Shown here: positions 35,876 through 46,916 of the stretch, one piece after another
How positions within the stretch are numbered: the first letter of the stretch is position 1
How the letters are laid out: every line of letters starts with the position of its first letter
Assembly: GCA_037074615.1 (NCBI GenBank)
Contig: CM073520.1
Coordinates: 31,057,527 to 31,121,526 of the forward strand
From: Leucaena leucocephala
Lineage: Eukaryota; Streptophyta; Magnoliopsida; Fabales; Fabaceae
DNA length: 64,000 bases
Direction of reading: 5' to 3'
The notes under the pieces: generated by a model
Told to the model about the DNA's origin: nothing
The model's input: the letters and a program-made list of their open reading frames with translations, nothing else
Databases searched by the model: none
Made by a program: the position numbers and the translations under genes

Positions 35876-36752
35876 CAGATTTCAATCTTGTGGTATATGT
35901 AAATGACATCTGAATCATTTCTATGTTCCAAGGACATGCAAATTTCGGCCTCAAACAGGCTATTCACTTGGATATTATGTTGTACATTGGGTAGTTTGTA
36001 AGATTACTGCAACTTTCTTTGTTCTTCTCAAGTTTTGATATCTGGCGACCAAAGAGAAATTCTTAGATTCAATATTTTATAATAGGCAGACCAAATCAGT
36101 TATAGATAATTAGATATATCCATGGAAACAAATGAGGCATATTTCCTTATTTAATCTATACATTCCTATATGTTGATTTATGTAAATGATTTTGTTTATT
36201 AATTCTTGATAAGTCAATAATGTTTTTAAAAGAAATCTATGAAGATGGGGACATTCCTTGTTTGGATAGAGCGAAAATTAGAAAGGAAAGAAAACTAAGG
36301 GAGAAAATAGGGGAAGAAAGAAGTTTTCCATTGTTTGGATGAATTTGATAATTGAAAGTTATTTACATGATTGTGGTTTCAATAAATTTACGTGCCTCTA
36401 ATTTGTTGATATTAGTTATTGTTAATTAGAAAGATTGTAATTTGTTGATTCTAGCTTCTAAATTAGAAGAATTTTATATTTATTTTCAATTCAAAGTATA
36501 TATTTAATATATTTATATACGTGTCCATACTAAATATCATTCATAATTTAAAATATTATTTTATTCAACTTATACAGTTAAAGATTTTAAGATATTATTA
36601 AATAAATAAGTTTATATAATTAAAATATAATTATTTTTTTCAAAATATATTAATAAAATTATTTTGGAATACTAATTGATTTTTAAATAACATCTATATT
36701 CAACAAGAGTTTTATATCTAAAATATGATTTGGGTGAATGGAAATGGAAATT
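35876..36752 (+). other. MAT1 3' UTR and AT-rich flank
   Basis: The first 150-250 bases after the stop are of UTR-like composition with TTTTGTTCTTC and TATTTTATAATA words; no clear AATAAA. From about 36260 to 36740 there is a worn repeat starting CTTGTTTGGATAG, possibly a decayed MITE cut by the element at 36753. Confidence 0.45.
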
Positions 36753-37210
36753 AAAAAAAGGGAGAATATAATAAAATCCTTTGAAATAACAAAAATCTAA
36801 ATAAGGCCTACATTTTTCACTAATGCTTAATTAGACCAAGAGATTTCATTAGAGATTTATAAATGTCGTTAAAAGCCCAAAATACCCCTATATAGTTGGG
36901 GGGTTTTAGTTTGCATAAAATTGAGATTTTTTTTTAGCAAAACGGTGATTGATCCGGGCAATTTTATCTCACGGAGACAATAGTACACTTTCCTTAGGGC
37001 AAACATATGAGTGCAATAGGTTTCGACTGAGCCGACTTCTCTCATTATGCCTTTTCTTTTCTTTTTAATGACGGGGACATTATAGTCATTTGATCAGATT
37101 CTGAAATACTTAATGAGACCTTCTGGTCTAATTAGGAATTAGTAAAAAAATGCGGACTTTATTTAGATTTTAGGTATTTTAAAGGGATTTTATTAGGATT
37201 CTCCTTTTTT
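36753..37210. mobile_element. Non-autonomous element with about 100-bp terminal inverted repeats
   Basis: The left arm runs AAAAAAAGGGAGAATATAAT, then AAAATCCTTTGAAATA, AATCTAAATAAGGCCTACAT, TTTTCACTAATGCTTAATTA and GACCAAGAG. The reverse complement of 37210-37105 reads the same words in order with few mismatches. About 250 bp of middle carry GGGGTTTTAG and GGGCAAACATATGAG and no coding frame. Long inverted repeats suggest a Mutator-like MITE; the expected 9-bp duplication is not visible. Confidence 0.75.
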
Positions 37211-38560
37211 CGTAAAAAAAAGAGAAAAACGTATATTTATTTTCATGAAAGTTTAAATAGATTTTGGGAGAATTAGGGAGAAGAACCAAAGAAAATTAAT
37301 AATTATTAAAAAGGATTTTAAAAAGTATATTTATTTAAAAGGATAAAAAATTAAAATACAAATTTATAATTACTAGAGTGTCACATGTTAATATGTCCTT
37401 TTGACATCTGCTTCCTCCTTTTCTATTCTTTTTTCTTTTTCTTTTTTTATTTTTTGCATTTGACATCAACATATACATAATCTCAACGTTAAATTACTTA
37501 CTTCCTCACAAGGTCTATGAATTCACATTACATCTAAAGCTTAATTGGCAATTATATAAAATGTTTAGTTTTAATATTTAATCTTTGGATAATCATTTCC
37601 TTAATTTTTTAGTTAAATTTTTATTTTCTTATATTCGCTCCAACAAAAGAACTCAAATGTTCTAAAGATTATTACAGCACTGTAATTCATAAAAAATAGA
37701 TTAGTGAGAGATAACTAACTGTCAAATTATTGAGATTAATCGGAGATATTGTATGAGTATAGGCTAGTTTAATAATTATAAATTTTATTTTATTTTAGTC
37801 CTTTTAAATAATTATAATTTTAAATATATTTTTAATAAATATTATTTTTTTCTAGGTCATTCTCCGTAATTCTCCCTAGATTTTAAAAGTGGAAGAGGAC
37901 AAAAGTTATGTAAAATTGTTTATATTTATTATTTTAAGTTCTTCAATTATATTTATTATTTTACTATTATTTATTATTAAAATATTTATGTACAGTTATA
38001 AATTCACATATGAACACTTATAAATTTATATGTTAGCTCTTATAACATGAATTATGATTTGTAATTTTTCACTCCTATTACTTATCTATAAAATATGGAT
38101 AATTATTATTTTAATATTATTAGTTGTTAAAATACTTATGTGTATTTATAAATTTGACTAAATGGATATAAACAATTTGACCTAACTTTTGTCCTATTTA
38201 AAAAAGATAAAATAGATAAGATTCCAATTTATTTTACTATCTCTAGAGAAGTTAATCAAAACATATAAGCAATGTTACAAGTTAATGAAATAAGTTAAAA
38301 TAATTAAAATTAATAAATTAAAAAGTTATGTGAAAATAAATGATTTTAAACCGATTCAAAATAAAATTGAAAATTAAAAAAATAACATAGAATTAAGATA
38401 GATAGAAAATTAACTTTGGGATAGAATTAAAAGAAAAAAAAATATTTTTTTACCAATATTAAATGGGTGTGTAATAAATAAAGAAAAAAGATAGTTTATT
38501 GTCTAGTTTAATTAATATATTCCTGTTTACTGTTAATCTTGTGTTGTCATTGGTCCATAT
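37211..38560. other. AT-rich spacer
   Basis: Very AT-rich, with repeated ATTATTTTA and TATAAATT words (about 37900-38170 holds two similar blocks containing TTATAAATTYAYATATG). No genes recognised. Confidence 0.4.
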
Positions 38561-38921
38561 CATCAGCAGGTAACAAATTTAAATCCCCGAGAATCAGGGG
38601 CACCAACACAAATAGCAGAAGCTTGGAGAAGGCTATAACAAAGATCTATGCAGGGTTTACGGCGGCCAATCTCCTTTCTCTATGAATGTCAAAGCTTTTG
38701 CCCACTTCTTCGTTGATCCATTTATCTTAATCTTACCTCTTCTACTCTTTTTCCATTATATTGAATTTATTTCATTTCGAAGAACAGTTTTCGTTACAAT
38801 TTGATGTTCAGTAGTAAACCCCCTATATTCACCTATAATCTCGACAAGAGCCTCCATTTTTTCATTCCTTTGGATAAGAAACCGATTCTTTCCCAATCAA
38901 ACCACTCGAGGAGTGGTACAA

Positions 38922-39746
38922 TTATGTGGAGGAACATTGCAAAACAAGCCTTTTCGGAAAGCAACGGGTTACGTTTTGATTTGCGGCTTCCTTTAAATGC
39001 TTATAAGTTCTTTTGGTCATTCTCAGGGTTTAATTTTGCCAGGAAGATTCAAAGTTAGACCCTTTGAGACCATATCTAGCTTAAAATGCGGGTTTCTAGG
39101 GATGAGTAATAATACACAGAACAATGGAATTTGGTCGCAAGGAAGATTCTTTGGGGAGTCATGGTAACTCTGGCTGCTTGAGAAATCAGATTGGGTTTGG
39201 TGATTTTTTCCTAAAGGCTTTGCTAGTGTTGCCGAAGCAGTAACTTCTACGGATGTTGAGGAAGATTAGCATGATGAAATTGAAGACTTGATGAAAGAGA
39301 TGAGGAAAGAAGAGAGGACGCAGTCTCGAACTAGATGGCGAACTATAAGGAATATGTCTCGGGGCATGCCGCAGTCAAAATACCAGTTACTTAGAAGAAG
39401 GCAGGTTAAGATTGAGACTGAAGCATAGGAGGAAGCTGCAAAAGAGTACAGGGAACTTTTGATGGACATGTGTGAGCAGAAGCTGGAACCCAATTTGCCA
39501 TACGTTAAAACTCTGTTCCTTGGTTAATTTGAGCTTTTTCAGGACGCCATTTCCAAGGAACAAGGGTTGTGCCAAGCTGGGAAAATTAAAACGGCACATG
39601 CACCCTACTTCGATCAGTTATCAGTAGACATGATGGCTGTTATCACAATGCATAAATTGGTGAGTTTGTTGATGACTGGAGGTGAGCATGGCAGTGTAAA
39701 AGTTGTACATGCTGCCATGAGTGTGGGTGATGCCATTGAGCATGAG
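38922..39746 (+). pseudogene. Phage-type organellar RNA polymerase (RPOT) exon 1 pseudogene
   Basis: Starts MWRNIAKQAFSESNG and, after a frame change near 39060-39200, continues SVAEAVTSTDVEED, RRRQVKIETEA, AAKEYRELLMDMCEQKLEP, LPYVKTLFLG, YFDQLSVDMMAVITMHKL and AMSVGDAIEHE. This is the N-terminal third of plant nuclear-encoded mitochondrial/plastid T7-like RNA polymerase. In-frame stops replace conserved Trp codons at 39426-39428 (TAG) and 39525-39527 (TAA), with another TAG near 39267. The stretch ends at the natural exon 1 donor GAG|GTGTG; the catalytic exons are absent and a MITE begins 45 bp on. An upstream in-frame extension from 38801 could be the old leader. A duplicated fragment, not a retrocopy, since the intron start is kept. 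Confidence 0.8.
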
Positions 39747-39790
39747 GTGTGTCTTCATTTCTCTCATCTTGCTCATGATTATTTTATACA

Positions 39791-40278
39791 GTGTGTTTAG
39801 ATAGCTTCCAAACCTAGGTCTTAAACCTAGGTTTTGAAAATTTTTAAAACAAACAGCTATATTTGTTTAAACAGACTTTTAGACTAAACCATGGTTTAAA
39901 ACTAAAGTTTCAGATAAGTTGGTCAGAGTAGCTTATGGAACAGTAAAAGAACTTATGAACTAATCAATTACTATATTGCCCCTACTTTTTTTTACACCCT
40001 CTCTCCTACTTTTTCTTACACCATCTCTCTTTTCTTTTCTTACACCCTATCTCCTCTTTCCTCTTATATCTTATCTCTCCTCATTTAATACTCATACTTT
40101 TTCTTAATTTATCAATAATTAAAGTACTTATAGAAATAACTATCCAAAAACTTATTTATTCCAAACCACTTTTTTTCTTTATAAGCTCTTCTCCAAAAAC
40201 CCTTTTCTATAAGCTACCCAAAAGCCCCCCGTTTTTTTTTCCACAAACCCGTTTTCAAAATCCTATCCAAATGGGCCC
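39791..40278 (+). mobile_element. MITE copy C (family of 8939)
   Basis: Starts GTGTGTTTAGATAGC and ends CCTATCCAAATGGGCCC with the family's AAACAAACAGCTATATTTG and CT-rich blocks. It sits just inside the broken first intron of the RPOT relic. Flanks do not show a clean 3-bp duplication. Confidence 0.8.
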
Positions 40279-40569
40279 ATATTCTATTTGGATGTCACCT
40301 CTCAAATTACATGGTTGAAATACATCAGATTAATCATCACTCACATTATTTGTAAACCTTCTTTGATCAGGAATGCATTGTTAAGGTCTAATCTAGGGGT
40401 GTGCATGATGCCCGAAGCCTGAGTCGCCCGCCCGAGCCCGAGGAAAAATAGCCCTGCCCGGCCCAAAAAAATTAGCCCAACATGTGAATGGGCTGTTTCG
40501 GGTCGGGCACCGGGCAAGATGTGCTGCCCTGCCCATTTGGCATGGCCCAATATATATTATATATATATT

Positions 40570-41397
40570 TTTAGACTTTGCCCTAGAATGGGAGATTGCT
40601 TTTTGCTTTTGTGTCTTTGTGTTATTGCGTGATGCGTCTTGCGAGTCGACCTTCAGAGTTCAGAGTAACTCCCTCCGCGCCGCTCTCACTGCTGGTCGCC
40701 TTTCTCTTTTCTTCCTTCATCGCCATTAGCCCGACACAGGAAGCATCACCGTTCAGTTCCCCGTGCCTTTTTCTTTTCTGCATCAACCCAGTTTCTACTC
40801 TCTCACTCCTCAGCGTGAGGCCTCCCTCAGTTCCTTAACATCTGCTCAGTACAGAAAATTGCAGTCCAGAAACATTGCCCAGCCCTCAAGCTTAAATCAA
40901 GGTTGCTTCCTTAATTCTCCCTTTAGTGGATCTCTACATTCTTTTTGTTTTCGCACTTCCTCTTCTTCAATATCAATGATATAATTTTGTTGTTCACCGA
41001 ACCAAACTGAAATTTTGGTTTTATTTCGATTAATGATATAATTTCGATTCTGTTAAGTGTTGTTAAATGTTCTATTTCAGTTTTTTTGTTGTTGTGGTTT
41101 TTATTCTTTCCCATTCTCTTCACTCTGTATTTATTGAATTTATCTGTTATTGTTCAAATCTGACGCTGATCTGGATCTCTTCTATGTCATCTATTTTGGA
41201 ACAAGAAAAATGAATGACGTGTTTCCAGAATGGTCTCAATGGTGAAACTTTTTTCATGTTTCAATGTTGCATTTACTTTTTCTGATGTAATATGTAAAAG
41301 AGTTAGGTAAAGATGTATTTCTCTTTGTTCTCTCAATCAGTTGATGTTGCTTTTCCTATTTATCTTTGCTCTTTGTTCTCTATTTTTGTCTATGTAG
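40570..41397 (+). other. UTR-like and intron-like filler inside the Pack-hAT
   Basis: 40600-40970 is C/T-rich and GC-richer than its surroundings, like a plant 5' UTR with CTCTC tracts, ending near an AAGGTTGC possible donor (40902). After 40970 it is T-rich like an intron, up to the TGTAG acceptor at 41397. The source gene of the leader cannot be told; it may belong to ABAP1 or another gene. Confidence 0.4.
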
Positions 41398-43300
41398 GTC
41401 CTGAATCATTTGTTATATCTTATGCGAGTTTCAAAAAAGGCTGTTCAAAGACGAGTTGCTTTGGCTCTTGCTCATCTTTGTTCTGTGAATGATCAGAGAT
41501 TAATATTCATTGATAACAATGGTATGCTCCATCTAATCCATTTCATAATTTTGATCTTTGATTCATGATGGTTCTTGTTGCATAAATCCTTCCTATGCCC
41601 GTGGTTTTGATTATCTGTTCGTGCAAGTTTGGAGTTGCTCATTAGGCGTCTTGGTTCTTCTAGTACGAAGCAGCAACTTGATGGTGCTGTAGCTTTATGC
41701 AAGTTGGCCAAGAAAGCCATGACTCAATCTCCTGTAGATGCTGCGCCTCCATCTCCAACACCTCAGGTAGGCTTATATCCTGTTAGCTTTGCCTCATACC
41801 TCCATTCCCATTAATCGCTTTTTTCTCCTTTCTATAAAGAAGCACAGACTCATCTAGATCAAAAAGTAAATGGCTGTTTGATATAGGTGCTACAATTGAC
41901 TGGCGATGGATTGATTTTGAAATATATGTTTCTGGTTTCCCCCATCTTGGGGCATGTATGGTGTTTGATTGATTGGACAAGAAGTCAAGCCTTATACATT
42001 TTTATTTTTAAAAAAATATTTGTAAGTTGTAATTTTATATACTTGATGAGCACCTAAGGATCAGATAGTAAACCCACCCAGAAGCAATAGCTGATAAGGT
42101 GTACAACCACCTGAACTAAATACCCTATGAAGTAGCTCATTTTACTTCATGTAAACTAAGCGCATTGCTGGGTCCTCATCAATGTCCTTACACAGTGAAA
42201 GCTGAAAGTTTAGTCTGCAATTGGGAGAGACTGTAGCCTCTCGAAAGCTAGCAAGACATTGCTTTCTTTCTTCTTCTTTTCCTTTTGCTGATTTGCTGCG
42301 AGTGTAATTCCATTCAATCTATGCTTGTATGGTTGGGTTTGGTTGGATAATATCTGTTTGAGTAATCAGAATTCAGAGAATCTTAATTGAGTAAACAATG
42401 TAATTAGCTAGCATATACTGATTCAATAATTAGTTATCATATTATATTCTTCTTAAGGTATGTCTGCTGAGTTTCAAAGTTGATGTATATATCCAGTAAA
42501 CAATTTGTTGTGATAAATAAATGATCCATGTAATTAGTTGCATATGCTGATCCAATATTAGTTTTTATATGATATAATTGATATCAACTATGCCTGCGCT
42601 TGTAAGAATCCTCACACACATCTTCTCTTCCTTATGTCTCATGCAGACCATTCCACAATAATTTGTCTCATAAAGTTGGAATGCATACAATAATAAACTA
42701 TTCTTCTTGCAGGTCTATTTGGGAGAGCAGTATGTTAACAATGCTACATTGTCCGATGTTACATTTTTGGTTGAAGGTTGATGCCCCTCATGAACCTTTT
42801 TCCTTCCTTAAAACCTTTTTCTTTGAAAATAAATTATTCGAAATGTGATTTATTGTAGCATCAGGTAGAATGCTTAGTTATTGGGTTGTGTTCAATCTTC
42901 ACTGTAGGGAAGCGGTTTTATGCTCACAGAATCTGCCTACTTACATCTTCTGATGCATTTCGTTCAATGTTTGATGGTGGTTATAGGGTGAGTATCTATT
43001 TGTTGATCTTGACCTGTGTATAATCTATTCTCTCTACACCCCTGGCAAAATTATAATCGTATGTGGTACTTTTTTCTTAAGAGAAAATCATTTATCAATA
43101 AATCATCTTGTAATTGTTCATTGGAGCCTTGCCAAGTAAATATAAATATACATCATAACAATCTTTGCCTGTATTTTGATTTGACAATTGAGTTAAAATG
43201 TGATCAATGCATGTGTGTTAATTTAAATTCTACACCTTAGTTAATCCCTTAATATGTTATATGGCAGGAGAAGGATGCGAGGGGTATAGAAATTCCAAAG
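41398..43300 (+). pseudogene. ABAP1/ARIA-like armadillo-BTB gene fragment (five exons)
   Basis: Exons 41398-41521, 41627-41766, 42713-42776, 42908-42987 and 43268-about 43300 encode KKAVQRRVALALAHLC, then LLIRRLGSSSTKQQLDGAVA and MTQSPVDAAPPSP, then YLGEQYVNNATLSDVTFLVE, KRFYAHRICLLTSSDAFRSM and FDGGYREKDARGIEIP. This is the last armadillo repeats and the start of the BTB domain of ABAP1/ARIA, which link to DNA replication control and ABA signalling. Introns are kept, so capture was at DNA level. No stop is seen in the exons, but the second exon's acceptor is CAA|GTTTGG where a CAG|GTTTGG is expected, so splicing one base on would shift the frame. Both ends of the gene are missing; homology fails after IEIP, where the hAT terminal sequence begins. 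Confidence 0.8.
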
Positions 43301-43559
43301 ACACATGAATATGGTATTATTTTAGAAGTTCATAATTGCATATTTTTTTTCACAACATGAGCATGACTCACGACTTGGGCATGCCCAGCCCACCCATGCC
43401 CAGCCTGCTCATGCCCAGCCCAAAACTGTTAAGGCTTTTACCGGGCAGGGCCAGGCATCGGGCTTCAAAATGTAGCCCATGCTTTTTTTGGGCAAGGCAC
43501 CGGGCAGGGGGCTGCCCTGCCCAGCCTTGCCCATATACCCCTAGTCTAATCTCTCCTAC

Positions 43560-44543
43560 TCAATAATCTCCCTACAAGTATCTCGTAAAGAAAATAAGCA
43601 GAAGCCAATAAAATCTCAATAGGTTACTTTGTAAATGATTCATGTCCTTTATTGGGGCCATTGACCATTGTTGGGACATTATCAATACTGCCCTCCTAGA
43701 AAAAAGATTTGTCTTCAAGTTGAAAAGATGGATATTGAGATGAGAGGAGATCATAATTTTCCTAGGTTGAATCTTCTATCGGTCGGGACTACTATTGGAC
43801 TAGTAACTCTAAAGTGCCCTCTTGGGTCCAACAGTGTTGCAGCACCGCTAGTGGGGGTAAGAAGAAGCTCTACATCTAACAAGAGAGGTAAGGTGATAGA
43901 GGAAAAGCTTTTGGCTGATCCATTGATGGCCTTAGCAAAGAGACACGAAAAATAGGGTGGATCTTAGACTTTGGGGGAAGCTCCATTTCGTATAAGACTT
44001 GGACAACCTTGCGAATCACCATATAGGTTCAAAGAACTTGGGAGATAGTTTCTTAAACTTGCATTTAGCCAAGGTCTTATGGTAGTAAGGTTGTAACTTT
44101 AGCAAAATTAAATCTCCTAGAGAGAACTGTAAGTCCCTTCTCTTCCAATATGCTTTGGTTTTCATCTTATTTTGAGCCTTCAGCAAAGTCTGATGCAAAA
44201 TTTTGATCATTTCATCTATTAGCTCTAGTTGCTCCTCTAATTTTGCCAATGCTATCTCACCTTTCACATGTAAAACGTCGTATACGAGTTTGAAGGGAGC
44301 AGTATTGGCAGAGACATGAAACTAGTGTTGAAGGAGTATTTAGGCCAGCAGAGGAATTTACTTCACCTTTTGGTTGCTCATGGGTAAAGCAATGGAAGTA
44401 AGTCTCTAGACAACGATTCACAACTTCCGTTTACCCATCAGATTAAGGGTGGTAGGCTGTGATCATGTTTAGGCGTGTTTGGCTTAACCTGAAAAGTTAT
44501 TGCCAAAACTCACTTAGAAAAAGTGAATCTCGATCTGGGCATA
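43560..44543 (-). mobile_element. Ty3/Gypsy pol remnant (integrase C-terminal half)
   Basis: Minus strand reads TEVVNRCLETYFHCF (integrase core), HVKGEIALAKLEEQLE, SLGDLILLKLQPYYHKTLAK, FKKLSPKFFEP, and ELPPKSKIHPIFRVSLLRP, in normal Gypsy order. Short 3' domain DKSFF...PNNGQWPQ-like sequence follows, near the 3' end of the element. Several stops. It is cut at 44543 by the inverted LTR just inside the integrase core. Confidence 0.8.
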
Positions 44544-46415
44544 TGTAATAATCATAGAAAATATTTATATATGATATTAATTTATTAAAGGGTATATATA
44601 TTTTCTTACACGGATACTACAAGAGGAATTAGATAGTTGAGTGGTTGGAAACATAAGAGCTAGGTAGGAGGTCCCTTGTTTGAATCCCAGCACCTGTAGA
44701 AGTAGGATTTTACTTTTTTCAGTTCATGTGTGAAATGACCATATTGCCTTTCTGCCTATTTCTTATTTCAACCACTTCTCTTTTCCAATTCCTGTCAGCA
44801 CGGTGAGAGAAACAACAAAACCGATAGAGAAGCTTCAAGATTCATGGCTATGGCACCTGCATCTTCCTACTTTCCTGTAATCCTCGCTAATGTCGCTGGT
44901 GACTATCGCAATCCTGGTGCTCTTTTACACTATTCAGATCTTGGCTGTAGGATGAAGATAGGAGTGTCTACAGTGTCTCCTTATTCTGTCTACCATTGCT
45001 GTCGGATCTGCTACCTCTAGCGCTTCGACGGGGCGTGCTATTGTTGTGGTCACGAGCTGTCGTTAGTCGCATTGTCAAAGTGTGTCATTGCTGCTACCAT
45101 CGTTGTCAAGTGTCCTAATGCACTATAGTAGCTCGACCTCTGACCTCTTTCCCCGGTGTAGTTCAATGTGTGTGAGTGGTAAGTTGTATTGAAGCATTGC
45201 AGGTGAGTGAATAACGTCCCCTAAAAATAATATTTTTAATAATAACTTGTTATTTGATATATTACATTTCAAGTGTTAATTTTTAAATATAATTTACGAA
45301 AACTAAATTATATAAATTCATACCTTTAATTGTTAGAAATTTTTTTTCTTTCAATTGGGTTATTAAGTGATCAAGTTTATGTGAGAAAATGAACAAAGAG
45401 AGTTTTGGAAAAAATATTGTTATAAATGTTAAATTGAGTCGATTTTCTCGAGTAAACATTCTTATGTGAATTTCATAATTTGAATAATTGTTCCATACGC
45501 ATTAAATAAATCTCTTGATATTTTATTTTAATGTTTATACTGGGGTTTTGTAATTTTGAAGTATTCTTAGTGAAGATTATTGCATTAGAAAGTACTGTGA
45601 TCATTAAATGCCAAATGGACCCCATGCATCCTGGAAAATTTTCAAAAAGAACTGAATAAAGAATGCTGGTTATTAACAGCAGTACTGTTAGTTCTTGGTA
45701 CACCATGGTTAAATCCAAACTCGATGCTCGATGGATATTAGTGGGTCTTGTACTCAAGCCAATTATTCATGGAATTCATTCTCGTGCCTGTTCCTCGTAG
45801 GTCTTGTACCTGTGCTTATTACTCGTGGGTCTCATACATGTGCTTGTTTAGTGGCCTCGTGCTACACTTAGTTATTTACCCTCGTAGACTGTATGTCCAT
45901 GCATGTTCCTAAAAATTAGCTATAAATTTATTTACTCCATTTTTTCTGGAAATACACCTTTCATAATCTCTATAAATTCGTAAAATAGTTTTCATTATTT
46001 TTCTCAAATTTTTTTAGACCAATGCATAATTTTTAAAAATTTATGCACTTATTTTTTCCCTTGAAAGTATGCCCAAAAATAGTCTTTTAGGAAAATAATT
46101 GCTTTTTAAGGCTTTTCCATTTTAAAAGAATATTCTAGACCTCAAACATACCTTAGAAATATATTTTCTATTTATTGATTTTTCTTGAATATTCTTGAAT
46201 TTGAGAAATATTTTTATATTTACACTTCTTGCTCTACATTCTCTCTTATTTATACTTTTGCCTCTGAACTTTCTTTGATTTCATCTTTTGTCCCAACTAA
46301 ATTTTCCTTTTACACTGCCATATTTTAACTATAAAATTCTTGCTAGCTCATGTTTATCCCTTGAATGTCTCAATTTTTCTTATTTAATCGGCATACGAAA
46401 ATATTGGATGTGACA
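44544..46415 (-). mobile_element. Inverted, diverged member of the long-LTR family
   Basis: On the minus strand it starts TGTCACATCC (46415) and ends GATTATTACA (44544). Shared blocks with copies 1 and 2 in inverted order are GGTGAGTGAATAACGTCCC at 45201, the CCATGCATCCTGG and ACAGTACTGTTAG blocks at 45620-45700, tandem 30-bp GGGTCTTGTACC units (45745-45850), and the tRNA-like module. It is about half the length of the others, so internally deleted. Flanks GCATA and TTGAA do not match, so it is not a simple solo LTR. Confidence 0.6.
44631..44696 (+). other. tRNA-like module in the inverted LTR
   Basis: TAGTTGAGTGGTTGGAAAC as box A and CTTGTTTGAATCCCAGC as box B, about 30 bases apart. Same position and antisense orientation relative to the LTR as in copies 1 and 2. 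Confidence 0.5.
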
Positions 46416-46916
46416 TTGAACATCCTATGAATGATAATGAGAAGTTATTCCATTTTTTATTAATTTTGTTAAAAATAAAAGAGACATTAATTCAACCCAA
46501 GTTAACTAATTATAATTGGATCCAAGCTTGAGGATTTAAGTACCTTAACATGAACTAATTGGTGTTTAAGACTTCTGTTCTGTTACATTGAGTACCTTTA
46601 GATGATAGACAAGTGATTCTGTTGTTAGCTTTGCCTTGGTGTGCTTGTTTATTTATTTGAGATTGATTGAACTATTAATGGAGTGAATCCAAAGTATTGT
46701 GCATTTGATCCACTAATTAAGCTCTTTCTGAAAGAAAAAATCACTCAAACTAAATCTAATTGCATCCCTAACTCCCCAATAAATTGAACCAATGCTAATA
46801 ACTAATTCCAAAAAGTTGAACCCTATTTTAAAGCCTCATGTTTCCACTTTCCACTTTTTACCTCCTAACCTCTCTCTCTCTGGTTGTTACGTTCAGTTCA
46901 GTTTCAGTCGGCAGCC
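46416..46916 (+). other. Former promoter region of the MYB pseudogene
   Basis: Ends in a CT-rich leader (CTCTCTCTCTGG) before the ATG. Nothing else recognised. Confidence 0.4.

Larger units (their letters stand above)
40394..43543 (+). mobile_element. Pack-hAT candidate: composite hAT element carrying ABAP1/ARIA exons
   Basis: The left end is TAGGGGTGTGCATGATGCCC and the right end, read inward, is TAGGGGTATATGGGCAAGG. The two ends are flanked by the identical 8-mer GTCTAATC at 40386-40393 and 43544-43551, the target size of hAT transposons. The right 215 bp match the left end of the 780-bp hAT MITE at 29439. Between the ends lie a GC-rich, UTR-like stretch (40570-40970), intron-like DNA, and five ABAP1/ARIA exons (41398-43300). 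No transposase is present. I infer one 3150-bp non-autonomous element that captured host gene DNA and inserted beside or in Gypsy remains. A coincidental match of two separate hAT fragments is the alternative. Confidence 0.68.

Noticed and set aside
40484..40984. Plus-strand frames at 40484-40984 as a protein gene
   Set aside because: Ser/Leu/Pro-rich readings of CT-rich UTR-like DNA inside the Pack-hAT; no family likeness.
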